Part shown: positions 1-8,725 of the stretch, in pieces
Layout: each line of letters starts with the position of its first letter
How positions within the stretch are numbered: position 1 is the first letter of the stretch
Translations under genes and position numbers: made by a program
Assembly: GCA_041391725.1 (NCBI GenBank)
Contig: JAWKNL010000004.1
Coordinates: forward strand, 248,001 to 312,000
DNA length: 64,000 nt
DNA from: JAGQVA01 sp041391725
GTDB lineage: Bacteria; Bacteroidota; Bacteroidia; J057
Direction of reading: 5' to 3'
Notes under the pieces: model-generated
What the model saw: the letters and a program-made list of their open reading frames with translations, nothing else
Told to the model about the DNA's origin: nothing
Databases searched by the model: none

Positions 1-903
1 ACCCCCCGCCTCACCGCTGAAAAAGGCAATAGCCTGATTGAGGCCTTCCTTGAATCCACTGCCGATGTGAAAAAAACCGATGCCTATCACCACCTGAAAT
101 TTACTATTTCAGATTACGCACTTTCGGAAGTGGACCGCGGCAGACCGCAGAAGGAAGCCGGGCTCAGCACCACCTTCCCCGACTGGGTGGTGGATTATTC
201 GATAAACCGAAACCTTGCCCAGGGTTACGAGCACCTCCATATCGAGGATGAAGAAACCTTCAAAAACTTCCTCACCAGTTTTGAACAGGGAGAGTATAAT
301 GAAGAACTGAATTCCCAGTTCGAAGAAAGAAACAAACTCTTCTACGACCTGCTGTTTACCAATGAGTTTGTCAACTACCAGATCGCCGATCTGGAAATCA
401 GGGTGAAGGACTTCTCCGGGCCGCTGGCCGATTATATGAATTACCTCAAGTGCGGCAACGCCCAATCGGTAACTTTTGAAGATGAAGAAGGCAAAAAACA
501 GACCTACTGGTGTAATCCCTGGGCCAATTGCGGCGACAACAGCAAGTGTGAATACACGCCCAATGAAAGCGCCGGGCGCGAACTGAATGAGGTTTTCGGG
601 CTTCACGAAGAATCCAAAATCTCGGTGGATGACAAGCAGTTCAGTACCGCAAAAATTGCCATCAAACCCGCCGAAAATTTTAATGTCGATGAAATGTATG
701 CCATGGGGCATTGCCGTATTGACCTTTACATAAAAAATGTAGAATATAGCGAAGGAAGACAAAATTTTGACGTTTTGACCTGGAAGTATAAAGGCCAGGA
801 TTACACCGGCCTGAGTGAGAGCATCCGCCTTGCCATGCGCGAACTGAAACCGCAAAACAAGCGACTCTATACTTATTATATTACTTTCGGACTTCCTTAC
901 TGA
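1..903 (+). CDS. Unrecognised protein, 3' part (5' end outside window)
   Basis: The reading frame is already open at base 1 and closes with TGA at 901-903, so the true start lies left of the window; the GTG at 67 is only an internal codon. About 300 residues are visible. The product is acidic and hydrophilic, with no signal peptide or membrane segment in the visible part. A short Cys/Trp-rich stretch (QTYWCNPWANCGDNSKC) could bind metal or form disulfides, but this is a guess. I do not recognise the family. It is the first visible gene of the plus-strand run with the tubulin-like, actin-like and PP2C genes, 46 bases before the next gene, so it probably belongs to the same system. Confidence 0.8.
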   Translation, partial: TPRLTAEKGNSLIEAFLESTADVKKTDAYHHLKFTISDYALSEVDRGRPQKEAGLSTTFPDWVVDYSINRNLAQGYEHLHIEDEETFKNFLTSFEQGEYNEELNSQFEERNKLFYDLLFTNEFVNYQIADLEIRVKDFSGPLADYMNYLKCGNAQSVTFEDEEGKKQTYWCNPWANCGDNSKCEYTPNESAGRELNEVFGLHEESKISVDDKQFSTAKIAIKPAENFNVDEMYAMGHCRIDLYIKNVEYSEGRQNFDVLTWKYKGQDYTGLSESIRLAMRELKPQNKRLYTYYITFGLPY

Positions 904-949
904 TGAATGATTTTTCTACCACAAACATTATACAGCCAAAAATTTTACC

Positions 950-1396
950 ATGATCAAGTCCTTTTTTCTGCTTCAGACTTCCCGCGTAATTCACCTGTGG
1001 GATTTGATTTTCGATAACCCCGGAACCGTTTCGGCTACCATGCTCGACAATCTCAAAATGGAGGCCTACCTTACCGGAATTGTATTTTCCATCGTGTTTC
1101 TGGGCATTGCGATGCTGATCGGCTTTCTGATTCCGCACGAACCCGGAAAAAACCCTACCGATCCCCGTAAAAGGAGAATCTGGCTGCTGGTGATGGGTGT
1201 TTTGCTGGTGATACTGATGTTTGTGATCAGTATGCTGATAACCAGTGATCTTACCGGCAAAAAAGCAGCCGAACTGCAACAGGCTGCCCTGATTTCGGTA
1301 GCGATCAGCGGTGTACTGTACACATTGATGGCCTTTGGCCTTTCCAAGGCTTTCCGCAAAACCAAACTGGGAACCTGGTTTCCCTCCAAAAAATAA
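950..1396 (+). CDS. Small integral membrane protein of the tubulin/actin locus
   Basis: A 148-residue protein with three predicted membrane segments (about residues 41-61, 76-98 and 110-131). The loop between the first two is basic and proline-rich (PTDPRKRRIW) and is probably cytoplasmic. The C-terminus ends KLGTWFPSKK. No enzyme motif is visible and I do not recognise the family. It starts 46 bases after the upstream gene and ends 30 bases before the tubulin-like gene, so it is most likely co-transcribed. A small membrane protein beside soluble filament-type NTPases is a natural candidate for a membrane anchor; that role is inference. Confidence 0.8.
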   Translation: MIKSFFLLQTSRVIHLWDLIFDNPGTVSATMLDNLKMEAYLTGIVFSIVFLGIAMLIGFLIPHEPGKNPTDPRKRRIWLLVMGVLLVILMFVISMLITSDLTGKKAAELQQAALISVAISGVLYTLMAFGLSKAFRKTKLGTWFPSKK

Positions 1397-1426
1397 GCCC
1401 CATTTACCCATTTACCTATTCCCCTT

Positions 1427-3010
1427 ATGGATGAAAGAATATTTATCATAGGTATCGGCGGAACGGGCATGCGCTGTCTGGAGTCCTTCGTCCACCTATG
1501 TGCAATGGGCATGTTTGACGGCACAACCGTCGAGATGCTGGCCCTGGATACTGATAGAGAAAACGGCAACTTCCGTCGTCTTTACGACCTCGTAGATACC
1601 TATTCCAAATGCAAAGGCGTCAACAAAGAGCAGCACGCACTGAAAGACACCTTCTTTTCCGCAAAAATCAATTATTACCAGTTTAGCCACGATTATGCGC
1701 GCCAGGATACCGGAAACTTCTCCCGTATCACCAAGTATGGGGATCTCCAGTATAAAAGCAAAGATCAGGCTGCGCTGGCAGATTTGCTGCTGACCAAAAA
1801 TACCCGCGAGTTTGACCTCAAACACGGATACCGCGCACAGACCAACCTCGGCTCCTTCCTCATGCACCACAATATTCTGGAAGAAGTACGCACAAACCAC
1901 GACGGACACCTGGCCAAATTTATTTCCTCACTCGTTACGGCAGGCCAGTCAAAGGTATTTGTGATGGGTTCGGTTTTTGGAGGAACGGGTGCATCTTCCA
2001 TTCCGATTATTCCCAAGGCATTTACAGAAGCTGCGCGAATCTTGATGCCGGGTTCTTCTCTCAAAGAGACTTTCTTTGGCGCGATTTTGCTTACCAGCTA
2101 TTTTTCCTTCAAGGTACCCAGTTCTGACTATGTTACCCGCCAGTTGGTAGTAGCTACCGCAGACAAATTTGCGCTCAACTCTCAGGCTGCCATGATGTTT
2201 TACAATGAAGATAAAACCGTCAAGCAGACCTACCAGAAGTTTTATATGCTGGGAACACCGGGCATTGACTTCCAGACAAGCCACGGCGAATCCGAAACGC
2301 TCACCGGCGGCGCCCACCAGCAGAATGACTCCCATTTCATCGAATTGTTTGCCGCATTTGCCGCTTACGATTTTTTCAGGTCGTCCAATGATGAACTAAA
2401 AAGAACGAAAGGCGATCCTCAGGGGGTAAAATATTTCTACCGCACCATCCGCGAAGACGGGGTGCTGGAGTTTGCAGATTTTGTGTCTCCGGATGAAGTG
2501 GAAAAACTGGCCAAACGGTTTGGCATGCTGGTAGCCATGTCATTTTTGGTGAATGTCGCCTGGTTTTATGCTTCTGCCCAAAATGGAGACCTCAAGAAAA
2601 ACAATATCAGCGGGTATGAAGATATCGACCCGAGAGAAGTCGAGGCGATGCACAAATACTTCAACTATTTCCACTTCCGGCTGAATGAGGAAGCGGTAGA
2701 AAACGGCTGGCTCCGCCAGCTCTACAATTCTGCCGGAGGCGGCGACAAATTTGTCTTCCGTTCGGATGTGTTCAGCAGCACCTCGGGCCGCGAAATGAAG
2801 AAATTCACCTACAACAGTAAGTTGTTTAAATCCGATTTTGAGAAACACGCCTACAATACCGGCTTTTTCTCCGATTCATCCACCAAAGCATTTGACACCT
2901 TTAAGGATTCGTTTATCAAAACGCAGGACGATCCCAATATCAGCAACAAATGCGAGAAGCTGACCCGACGCATGTATGCGACCCTCTGCGATCTGTACAG
3001 TTTTTCATAA
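1427..3010 (+). CDS. Tubulin/FtsZ-like GTPase (Tubulin_2-like family)
   Basis: A 527-residue protein with the marks of a divergent tubulin/FtsZ-superfamily GTPase. The N-terminal nucleotide loop is GIGGTGMR (9-16), followed by a strand ending in LALDTD. The tubulin signature loop reads GGTGASS (185-191), matching the family's GGGTGSG-type glycine loop. No signal peptide or membrane segment is present. It is not FtsZ: the length, the long insertions and the C-terminal half are different. It resembles the tubulin-like families found outside cell-division loci, which Makarova and Koonin linked by gene context to membrane remodelling. It lies 21 bases before the actin-like ATPase. GTP binding is a confident inference; polymerisation is not shown by the sequence. 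Confidence 0.85.
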   Translation: MDERIFIIGIGGTGMRCLESFVHLCAMGMFDGTTVEMLALDTDRENGNFRRLYDLVDTYSKCKGVNKEQHALKDTFFSAKINYYQFSHDYARQDTGNFSRITKYGDLQYKSKDQAALADLLLTKNTREFDLKHGYRAQTNLGSFLMHHNILEEVRTNHDGHLAKFISSLVTAGQSKVFVMGSVFGGTGASSIPIIPKAFTEAARILMPGSSLKETFFGAILLTSYFSFKVPSSDYVTRQLVVATADKFALNSQAAMMFYNEDKTVKQTYQKFYMLGTPGIDFQTSHGESETLTGGAHQQNDSHFIELFAAFAAYDFFRSSNDELKRTKGDPQGVKYFYRTIREDGVLEFADFVSPDEVEKLAKRFGMLVAMSFLVNVAWFYASAQNGDLKKNNISGYEDIDPREVEAMHKYFNYFHFRLNEEAVENGWLRQLYNSAGGGDKFVFRSDVFSSTSGREMKKFTYNSKLFKSDFEKHAYNTGFFSDSSTKAFDTFKDSFIKTQDDPNISNKCEKLTRRMYATLCDLYSFS

Positions 3011-3031
3011 ACCTATCATCAGGAACATCTC

Positions 3032-6000
3032 ATGGCAGATACAACCAAAGCATTACTGATAAAAAATAGTTCGACTTCCAAAAGCGGAAAACGCGGCGAG
3101 TGGCACCTGTTTGATGAGGCGCAACCTTATATTCAGGGAATAGAGACCAATATAGACAAAGAGGTGGATGCCGATGTGATGAATACCCTTGTCTCAGGTA
3201 TTCCCACGCCCTGGGCACGTGCCCGTCTGTTTGGTTTTGCATTCCCCTATACCCAGGTAGAAGCCAATATCAAGAAATCAGGTCTGGTAGAATTTTATGA
3301 TCGCCTCGTGGCCGAGTGGAAAGGGCTGCTGACCTGCATCGCACTTTTCCCCGACAGGATCAGGGTAAGCGAACCCATCACCATGGATTTTGCCTCGGCA
3401 GATCCGCTGTTTGATATCCCTTCTGCCCTGGGGCGAATGCTTTTCGAAGACGAAGACCTCTGGTCCAATCCGGTGAAAAGGAAAGAAAATCCGGATGAAA
3501 AACCTTCCACCCAGCTGATTTATTATGCCGGCAAACTGATCGGAGCAACCTCTCCCTATTCGCTGGTATTTACCGCTGTGGACTATACCGGTCTTTCCCA
3601 GACTGCGGATATGCCCTGGTACAGAAATGGTTCTTTTGTCGATCCGCTGCCTTTCATAGAGCGTAATAAAGATCAGATTCAGAAGCTGTACCTGCTGGTC
3701 AAAAATATCAACGACCAGTTTGAGGAATTTGAGCGCGAAGTCAATGTCAACCGTGGCAACAAACCCCGGCTTGAATTTGATGGCTTTAAAGACTTCCTCC
3801 GCAAATGGCAGCAGGCCATTAAATCAGCCGGAAGCGGAAGTGTGGATGAAGGCACGCTGGAGGCCGCATTAAACTTCTCTGATCCCTACCACAGCTTGTT
3901 TAATGTCAAACAAAGCCTGTATATTTTCCGCGACGGAAGGGTGTCATTCAAACCCCGCAAAGAAGACGGGGTAGTGGAAGTGGATCCCAAAGATATTCTG
4001 CTCAATGAAGATTATATCATTGAGTTTGTGGAAGAAGATGAAAAACAGCCGCTGCGACAGTCTGCACTCCACTATGTGGAGGTTCTCAACCCGGGTTACA
4101 ACCCGCGGGAACCAGAAAACGAACCGCAGCACCTCTATTTCCCCATTCCGCTCAGTGAAAAAGGACTTATCCTTTTCCGCAATCAGATCGGCGATCTGAT
4201 CGGTTCTCCCAAAGAAAACCAGCACGAACTCCGCTGCTACGTCAAACCCTCTGACTACAAGCTGGTAGTCGAACTTCATCTCGTCATCGACGATAAAAAG
4301 ATGAACCTCACCGCCCGTGAGTATGAGATGCAGCCGCTCGAAAACGACCGCCGCGTAATCATGTGGCCCAACTTTATTTCCGAGCATTGGAACAGCTATT
4401 ATCTGTATTCGGAGTTTCCGCAGGCAGACCGGGGAACTAAAATGGTGCCTTTCTTCAAAAACGCATCTGACCAGAGTATCCTCGTCAACGATAAAGGAAA
4501 AATCATCTACGCCGATCAGGCAACCCATGGAAATGCCTCTCTGCGGGTGCAAAAGCTCATCTCCTATCCCGGCGGTACGCTCGACAGTTCCTTCCATAAA
4601 TACGATATTATCCGCACCAACCTGCCCGTTGCCGGGCTGGAAATCAGGAAAAATATCGCCGGAGAGGAAAAAGTTGTGGGGTATCTGATCGTGAAAAAAC
4701 CCGAAGACGATTCGATGGGCGACAACAAAATCAAAGATCTTAGCCGCGTAACCTCGTTTACCGATGTAGTAGTGGGAATTGATTTTGGCTCCAACAACTC
4801 CTGTGTACAGTTTGCCCGAACCAATGGAAGCGATGTAAAACCCATCCCTTTCTCCAACCGTCGCATGGTGCTGGTCGGCTCCGAAAATCTGGATCCCGGC
4901 AACCTGAAAATTGCCATGCCGCATGAATTGTACTTTTTCCAGAATGAATCCGCACCCAACGGACAGATCAAATCATGGGTACATGAACACCATGCCCAAT
5001 ACCTGCTTTCAGGAATGCAGGAAGAGGAAATCGCAGGAGGTGTGCCCGTTTTTGAACCCAATATTCATATTAAAAGTATGGACACCCGCCATATCGTAAC
5101 CAATGCAGGGGTGCTCCATCACAGCATGAAATGGCTGACCGAAGACCGCGACAATCAGAAAAAAAGCGCATACCTGAAAGCTGTACTGCTCAAGGCGATT
5201 GCCGACCTGTATGCCAATAATTTCCGCCCCCAAAAAGTGCGCTGGTCTTTTCCCGGCTCCTTTACCCAGGGAGAAAAACTTCAGTATGGACAGCTCTTCC
5301 AGAATATCGTTCAGACGATAAGACCGGTTTCTAATTTTAATATAGATCTTGACAGGGATGCGCTGACCGAATCCGAGGCAGTTTCCAATTACGCTCTGGC
5401 TACGGGTGTTTCACTTCAGGAAGACAATGTGTTTCTGGGTATTGATGTGGGAGGAAGCACGAGCGATATTCTGCTTATCGCGATGGATGTCAACAGCGGG
5501 AGTTATAAACTGGTCAAACAAAGTTCGCTCCGCCTTGCTGCCGGGCTGATTGCCGACGCTTCGCGTCAGTCGGAAAGCTTCCGCAGGGCGCTGATCAGCT
5601 ACCATGACAATCCACAGTCATCGCTGACTATTCCCAATATCAAAACCATCAACCAGGATAACGCGCCATTCTTCCTCAATGCCGTATTTGACCGGCTGAA
5701 AGGCAATGAGTTTGAGCATTTTTACGCTTTTCTGGGCAGAACCAATCCCACGCTTTTTGCCCTGCCGGCGTATATGACCGGGCTGCTATTGTATTACAGC
5801 GGGCAATTGTTGAAGAAAACCATTGAAAGTTATCCCTTCCTTGATGAGGTCAATAAAATTAACCTTTTCCCCTTTGGCAAAGGTGGACGAATATTTGACT
5901 GGCTCGACACTTACCCGGGCAAATCGCTCGCTGCTGCTTATTTCACCAAATGTTTCCAGACGGGGTTTGGTGAGGGCGGGCAAAAAATAACGGTAGTCAA

Positions 6001-6601
6001 ACAAAACGATATTCGCGAGGACAACAAATCCGAAGTAGCCAAAGGCCTCGTCTCCGCTACCTCTAATGAGCGAATCGTTCTGGCTGAAAACCTCCGCAGC
6101 GATTCCGATATTTTTGGGGAATCGGGGTTTGCCATTCGTAAGGACGGCAACGAACTGGAAGAAGTACCGCTTACAGCAACGATTTCCAGTGAACACTTTG
6201 AGAGCCTGAACCTGAAACTCAAATTTCCGCAGTCGTATGTGGAGTTTAATAAGTTTCTGGACATTTACCTCGATTTTGTGGGGCCAACCCAGACCGGAAT
6301 TATTTCCAATACCCGTGGGCTGAAGGAAAAAACCAACGAGATATCCAATTACCTCAAAGGGTATATCACCAACGACGCGGAGTACAAAAAGGCAAAAAAT
6401 AATAACAATTTTGAGTTTAAACACTCCATGCTTGTACTGGAGGGCATGTGTTTCATGGAAAAATTCCTGGTTCGGAAATCTATAAAAACTGACGATCGCC
6501 TATGTCATCGCCATCCATACCTCCCTTGCCTCGTGTTGCCGGTTATTCTGTTCAGGGAAGAAAACCCTCACAACAGGACGCCTGGTACGGCTCCAATCTG
6601 A
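3032..6601 (+). CDS. Large protein with actin/Hsp70-like ATPase domain
   Basis: An 1189-residue reading frame. The first ~560 residues match nothing I recognise. An actin/Hsp70-type nucleotide-binding domain follows: phosphate-1 loop VGIDFGSNNS (581-590), phosphate-2 loop LGIDVGGSTSD (802-812) and an adenosine-side glycine motif LFPFGKGGR (945-953). No membrane segment is visible. It lies directly between the tubulin-like and PP2C genes. The last ~39 residues overlap the PP2C gene by 100 bases in another frame and do not look like natural protein. A one-base change near the A5 run at 6459-6463 would end the protein at 6483-6492, just before the PP2C ATG, so the true C-terminus is probably shorter than given. 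Confidence 0.85.
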   Translation: MADTTKALLIKNSSTSKSGKRGEWHLFDEAQPYIQGIETNIDKEVDADVMNTLVSGIPTPWARARLFGFAFPYTQVEANIKKSGLVEFYDRLVAEWKGLLTCIALFPDRIRVSEPITMDFASADPLFDIPSALGRMLFEDEDLWSNPVKRKENPDEKPSTQLIYYAGKLIGATSPYSLVFTAVDYTGLSQTADMPWYRNGSFVDPLPFIERNKDQIQKLYLLVKNINDQFEEFEREVNVNRGNKPRLEFDGFKDFLRKWQQAIKSAGSGSVDEGTLEAALNFSDPYHSLFNVKQSLYIFRDGRVSFKPRKEDGVVEVDPKDILLNEDYIIEFVEEDEKQPLRQSALHYVEVLNPGYNPREPENEPQHLYFPIPLSEKGLILFRNQIGDLIGSPKENQHELRCYVKPSDYKLVVELHLVIDDKKMNLTAREYEMQPLENDRRVIMWPNFISEHWNSYYLYSEFPQADRGTKMVPFFKNASDQSILVNDKGKIIYADQATHGNASLRVQKLISYPGGTLDSSFHKYDIIRTNLPVAGLEIRKNIAGEEKVVGYLIVKKPEDDSMGDNKIKDLSRVTSFTDVVVGIDFGSNNSCVQFARTNGSDVKPIPFSNRRMVLVGSENLDPGNLKIAMPHELYFFQNESAPNGQIKSWVHEHHAQYLLSGMQEEEIAGGVPVFEPNIHIKSMDTRHIVTNAGVLHHSMKWLTEDRDNQKKSAYLKAVLLKAIADLYANNFRPQKVRWSFPGSFTQGEKLQYGQLFQNIVQTIRPVSNFNIDLDRDALTESEAVSNYALATGVSLQEDNVFLGIDVGGSTSDILLIAMDVNSGSYKLVKQSSLRLAAGLIADASRQSESFRRALISYHDNPQSSLTIPNIKTINQDNAPFFLNAVFDRLKGNEFEHFYAFLGRTNPTLFALPAYMTGLLLYYSGQLLKKTIESYPFLDEVNKINLFPFGKGGRIFDWLDTYPGKSLAAAYFTKCFQTGFGEGGQKITVVKQNDIREDNKSEVAKGLVSATSNERIVLAENLRSDSDIFGESGFAIRKDGNELEEVPLTATISSEHFESLNLKLKFPQSYVEFNKFLDIYLDFVGPTQTGIISNTRGLKEKTNEISNYLKGYITNDAEYKKAKNNNNFEFKHSMLVLEGMCFMEKFLVRKSIKTDDRLCHRHPYLPCLVLPVILFREENPHNRTPGTAPI

Positions 6602-7254
6602 CCTTAAACGGAAGGCTTGTGTTTGTGGCCGATGGGGTAGGGGGGCATGCCCACGGTGAATATGCCAGCGAGTTGTGTGTGGAAGTGTTCAGGCAATCCT
6701 TTGAAAAAGAGCCTTTTATGGTGGATGAGAAACAATATCTCTACGACACTGCCATGATTGTCGCCGAAAGGGTGTATCAAAAAGGCCAGGACGAGCCGGA
6801 GTATAAGGGGTGTGGAACGACAATTTCGGGCTTTCTGGTTTATGGAGACAGGTACCACCTTATCAATATCGGAGATAGCCGGGTATATGTTTTCCGGGAA
6901 GACAAAAGTCTGATCCAACTGACCCGCGACCACAGCCTGGTGCAGCAGATGCTGGATCAGGGACAGATCACTCCGGCAGAGGCCAGAACCCATCCCCGGC
7001 GCAATGTGATGTACTCGGCAATCGGTGTCAACCCCGATGAAATGACCATTGACGTTACCGGGCCGTTTGATATTTATCACGGTGAGATATTGCTGGCGTT
7101 CTCAGATGGCGTCCCCGACGCAATTCCTGATGATCAAATACGCGAAATCATTTTAAATAACCGCCAAAATCCTGACCTTTGTCAGGTAATTGTTGAAGCC
7201 GCCTTTAATGCCGGCGGCATGGATAATATCACTGCTTGTTGTTACAGACATTGA
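6502..7254 (+). CDS. PP2C-family protein Ser/Thr phosphatase
   Basis: A 250-residue single-domain phosphatase. All metal-site motifs of the PP2C/PPM family are present: QQD (24-26), VADGVGGHAHG (from 42), the GDSR motif near 127, TRDHS, SDG near 200 and DNIT near the C-terminus. It is expected to remove phosphate from Ser/Thr residues using two Mn/Mg ions in the cytoplasm. No membrane segment is present. It begins inside the annotated end of the actin-like gene and ends one base before the next ATG (TGAGATG), which indicates translational coupling. The large membrane kinase encoded convergently just downstream is the obvious opposing enzyme. Function is confident; the substrate is inferred. 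Confidence 0.95.
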   Translation: MSSPSIPPLPRVAGYSVQGRKPSQQDAWYGSNLTLNGRLVFVADGVGGHAHGEYASELCVEVFRQSFEKEPFMVDEKQYLYDTAMIVAERVYQKGQDEPEYKGCGTTISGFLVYGDRYHLINIGDSRVYVFREDKSLIQLTRDHSLVQQMLDQGQITPAEARTHPRRNVMYSAIGVNPDEMTIDVTGPFDIYHGEILLAFSDGVPDAIPDDQIREIILNNRQNPDLCQVIVEAAFNAGGMDNITACCYRH

Positions 7255-7255
7255 G

Positions 7256-8725
7256 ATGAATAAGAAGCTGGCCTTATATTTTGATGATTTTTGCGTAATT
7301 GGTGCGGTAGAACCTTTTGAAGGTAAATTTGCCCGGGTGGAAAAAAACGGCAAAGACCGCTTCTCACTGTTTTTTTATCTGGATGGCGGACGTGTCAATT
7401 ACGGACATGCGTACCAGCTCGACGCGGAGCGGGGCGATGAAAAAGCCATCGGCGACTTCTATGAGCGGATTTGTACCGGCGGAAGTTTTGATTTTTCGGG
7501 GTACAAACGCAAATACGTGGAATTACTCGATACCATTCTTAACGATATCCGCGAATCGTACCACAAGGCATTTTCCGGGCTTTCAGGCGCGGTGGGTGAA
7601 ATGGATATTTCTGATTCCATTCCCGTCTGCGTCGGGTTTTCGCCCAATATTCCCAAAGAAGCTCACGAACTGATTCTCCAGTATCTGGAAGAACGGTCAT
7701 TCACCTGCGACCCTTCCAGTAAAGGCACTACTTTTTCCCGGCTGATTTTGCTCCACAAGCTCACCCGACGTGAGCTGAAAGTGCCGGGTGTTTACGGGGT
7801 AGTGGAAGGGATAAATGATGATTTAAATGTGGATTTGGTACAGGTGAAGCCCGATCATTCCCTGCAGGTGATTGAACATCAGACTTTTCCCGGTTTTGGT
7901 ACAGATCCCAGAGTAGGGGTAATTGCCCGGTTTGTGGTGGATAAAGCAGATGAAAGTCTGCACGTACTACATGCTCAGGCCGAAAAAGAGTCCGAATACA
8001 GGAAAAAGACAAGGCAGGCGATAGAGTGGAACGAACAACTGCTTCGCAGCCGGAGACCTTTTATTTCGGTTAAACTCACCCTGTCTCCTGCGCCCAATTC
8101 TGAGCTGAATGTATCGCTGATTCAGAAGGAAATTGACGACCTGACCATGGTAAGGAGCCAGCAGGTAACCCGTTATACCGAATACACCATTACGCCTCAC
8201 CTGGCGATGGTTGACCTCAACGGAATTATCATATTTGGCGACAGCCTGAAAAACTCCCAGGTGCTGGAGGGTTTCTACCGGTTTGGAAAAGAAAAACTGG
8301 TGGTTTATGGTGATGAGCAGATTTTTGATATTCTGAAAGGCCTGCTTGCAGAACCGGTAAAAGCGCCTGTCTCTCAAAGTGGAAATACCATAGCAACCGC
8401 AGGAAAAAATCCCACGCCCACTCCCTCTGCCGGCCCGCAGACCTTCAGTCTTCAGAGTGTCAGGGCCGTTGACCTGAAATCAGGCGACCGGGTTGAGTTT
8501 ACCTGGGAGCCGGGAAGACTGGTTATCGCTGAATATCAGGGGAATGGAAATTTTAAGATTGTCTATCACGAAAATTCCAGTATCGTCACTGGTGATACGT
8601 TTGTCGCAGATAAATTTACGGTGGGAGAACCTGCCTATCTGAAAAATGTAGTTCGCCCTTCCGGCGGCGTATTGGGAAACTATAAAAGCGGGCAGGTAAA
8701 AACACTCAACAGGATCACTTCCTGA
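7256..8725 (+). CDS. Probable degenerate actin/Hsp70-fold protein of the locus
   Basis: A 489-residue protein starting at ATG 7256, one base after the PP2C stop; the frame opens further upstream inside PP2C but coupling favours this start. The order of elements looks like a worn-down Hsp70/actin fold: an initial strand (KLALYFDDFCVIGAV), a later IPVCVGFSPNIP stretch where Hsp70 has its VxVPA strand, a GVVEGINDDLNVDLVQV hairpin in place of phosphate-2, and IIIFGDSLKNSQVLEGF where Hsp70 has VLVGGxxRxP. The nucleotide glycines are mostly missing, so it may not hydrolyse ATP. A Pro/Thr-rich linker (~385-405) leads to a small beta-rich C-terminal part. It ends 11 bases inside the convergent kinase gene. 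The fold assignment is inference. Confidence 0.7.
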   Translation: MNKKLALYFDDFCVIGAVEPFEGKFARVEKNGKDRFSLFFYLDGGRVNYGHAYQLDAERGDEKAIGDFYERICTGGSFDFSGYKRKYVELLDTILNDIRESYHKAFSGLSGAVGEMDISDSIPVCVGFSPNIPKEAHELILQYLEERSFTCDPSSKGTTFSRLILLHKLTRRELKVPGVYGVVEGINDDLNVDLVQVKPDHSLQVIEHQTFPGFGTDPRVGVIARFVVDKADESLHVLHAQAEKESEYRKKTRQAIEWNEQLLRSRRPFISVKLTLSPAPNSELNVSLIQKEIDDLTMVRSQQVTRYTEYTITPHLAMVDLNGIIIFGDSLKNSQVLEGFYRFGKEKLVVYGDEQIFDILKGLLAEPVKAPVSQSGNTIATAGKNPTPTPSAGPQTFSLQSVRAVDLKSGDRVEFTWEPGRLVIAEYQGNGNFKIVYHENSSIVTGDTFVADKFTVGEPAYLKNVVRPSGGVLGNYKSGQVKTLNRITS

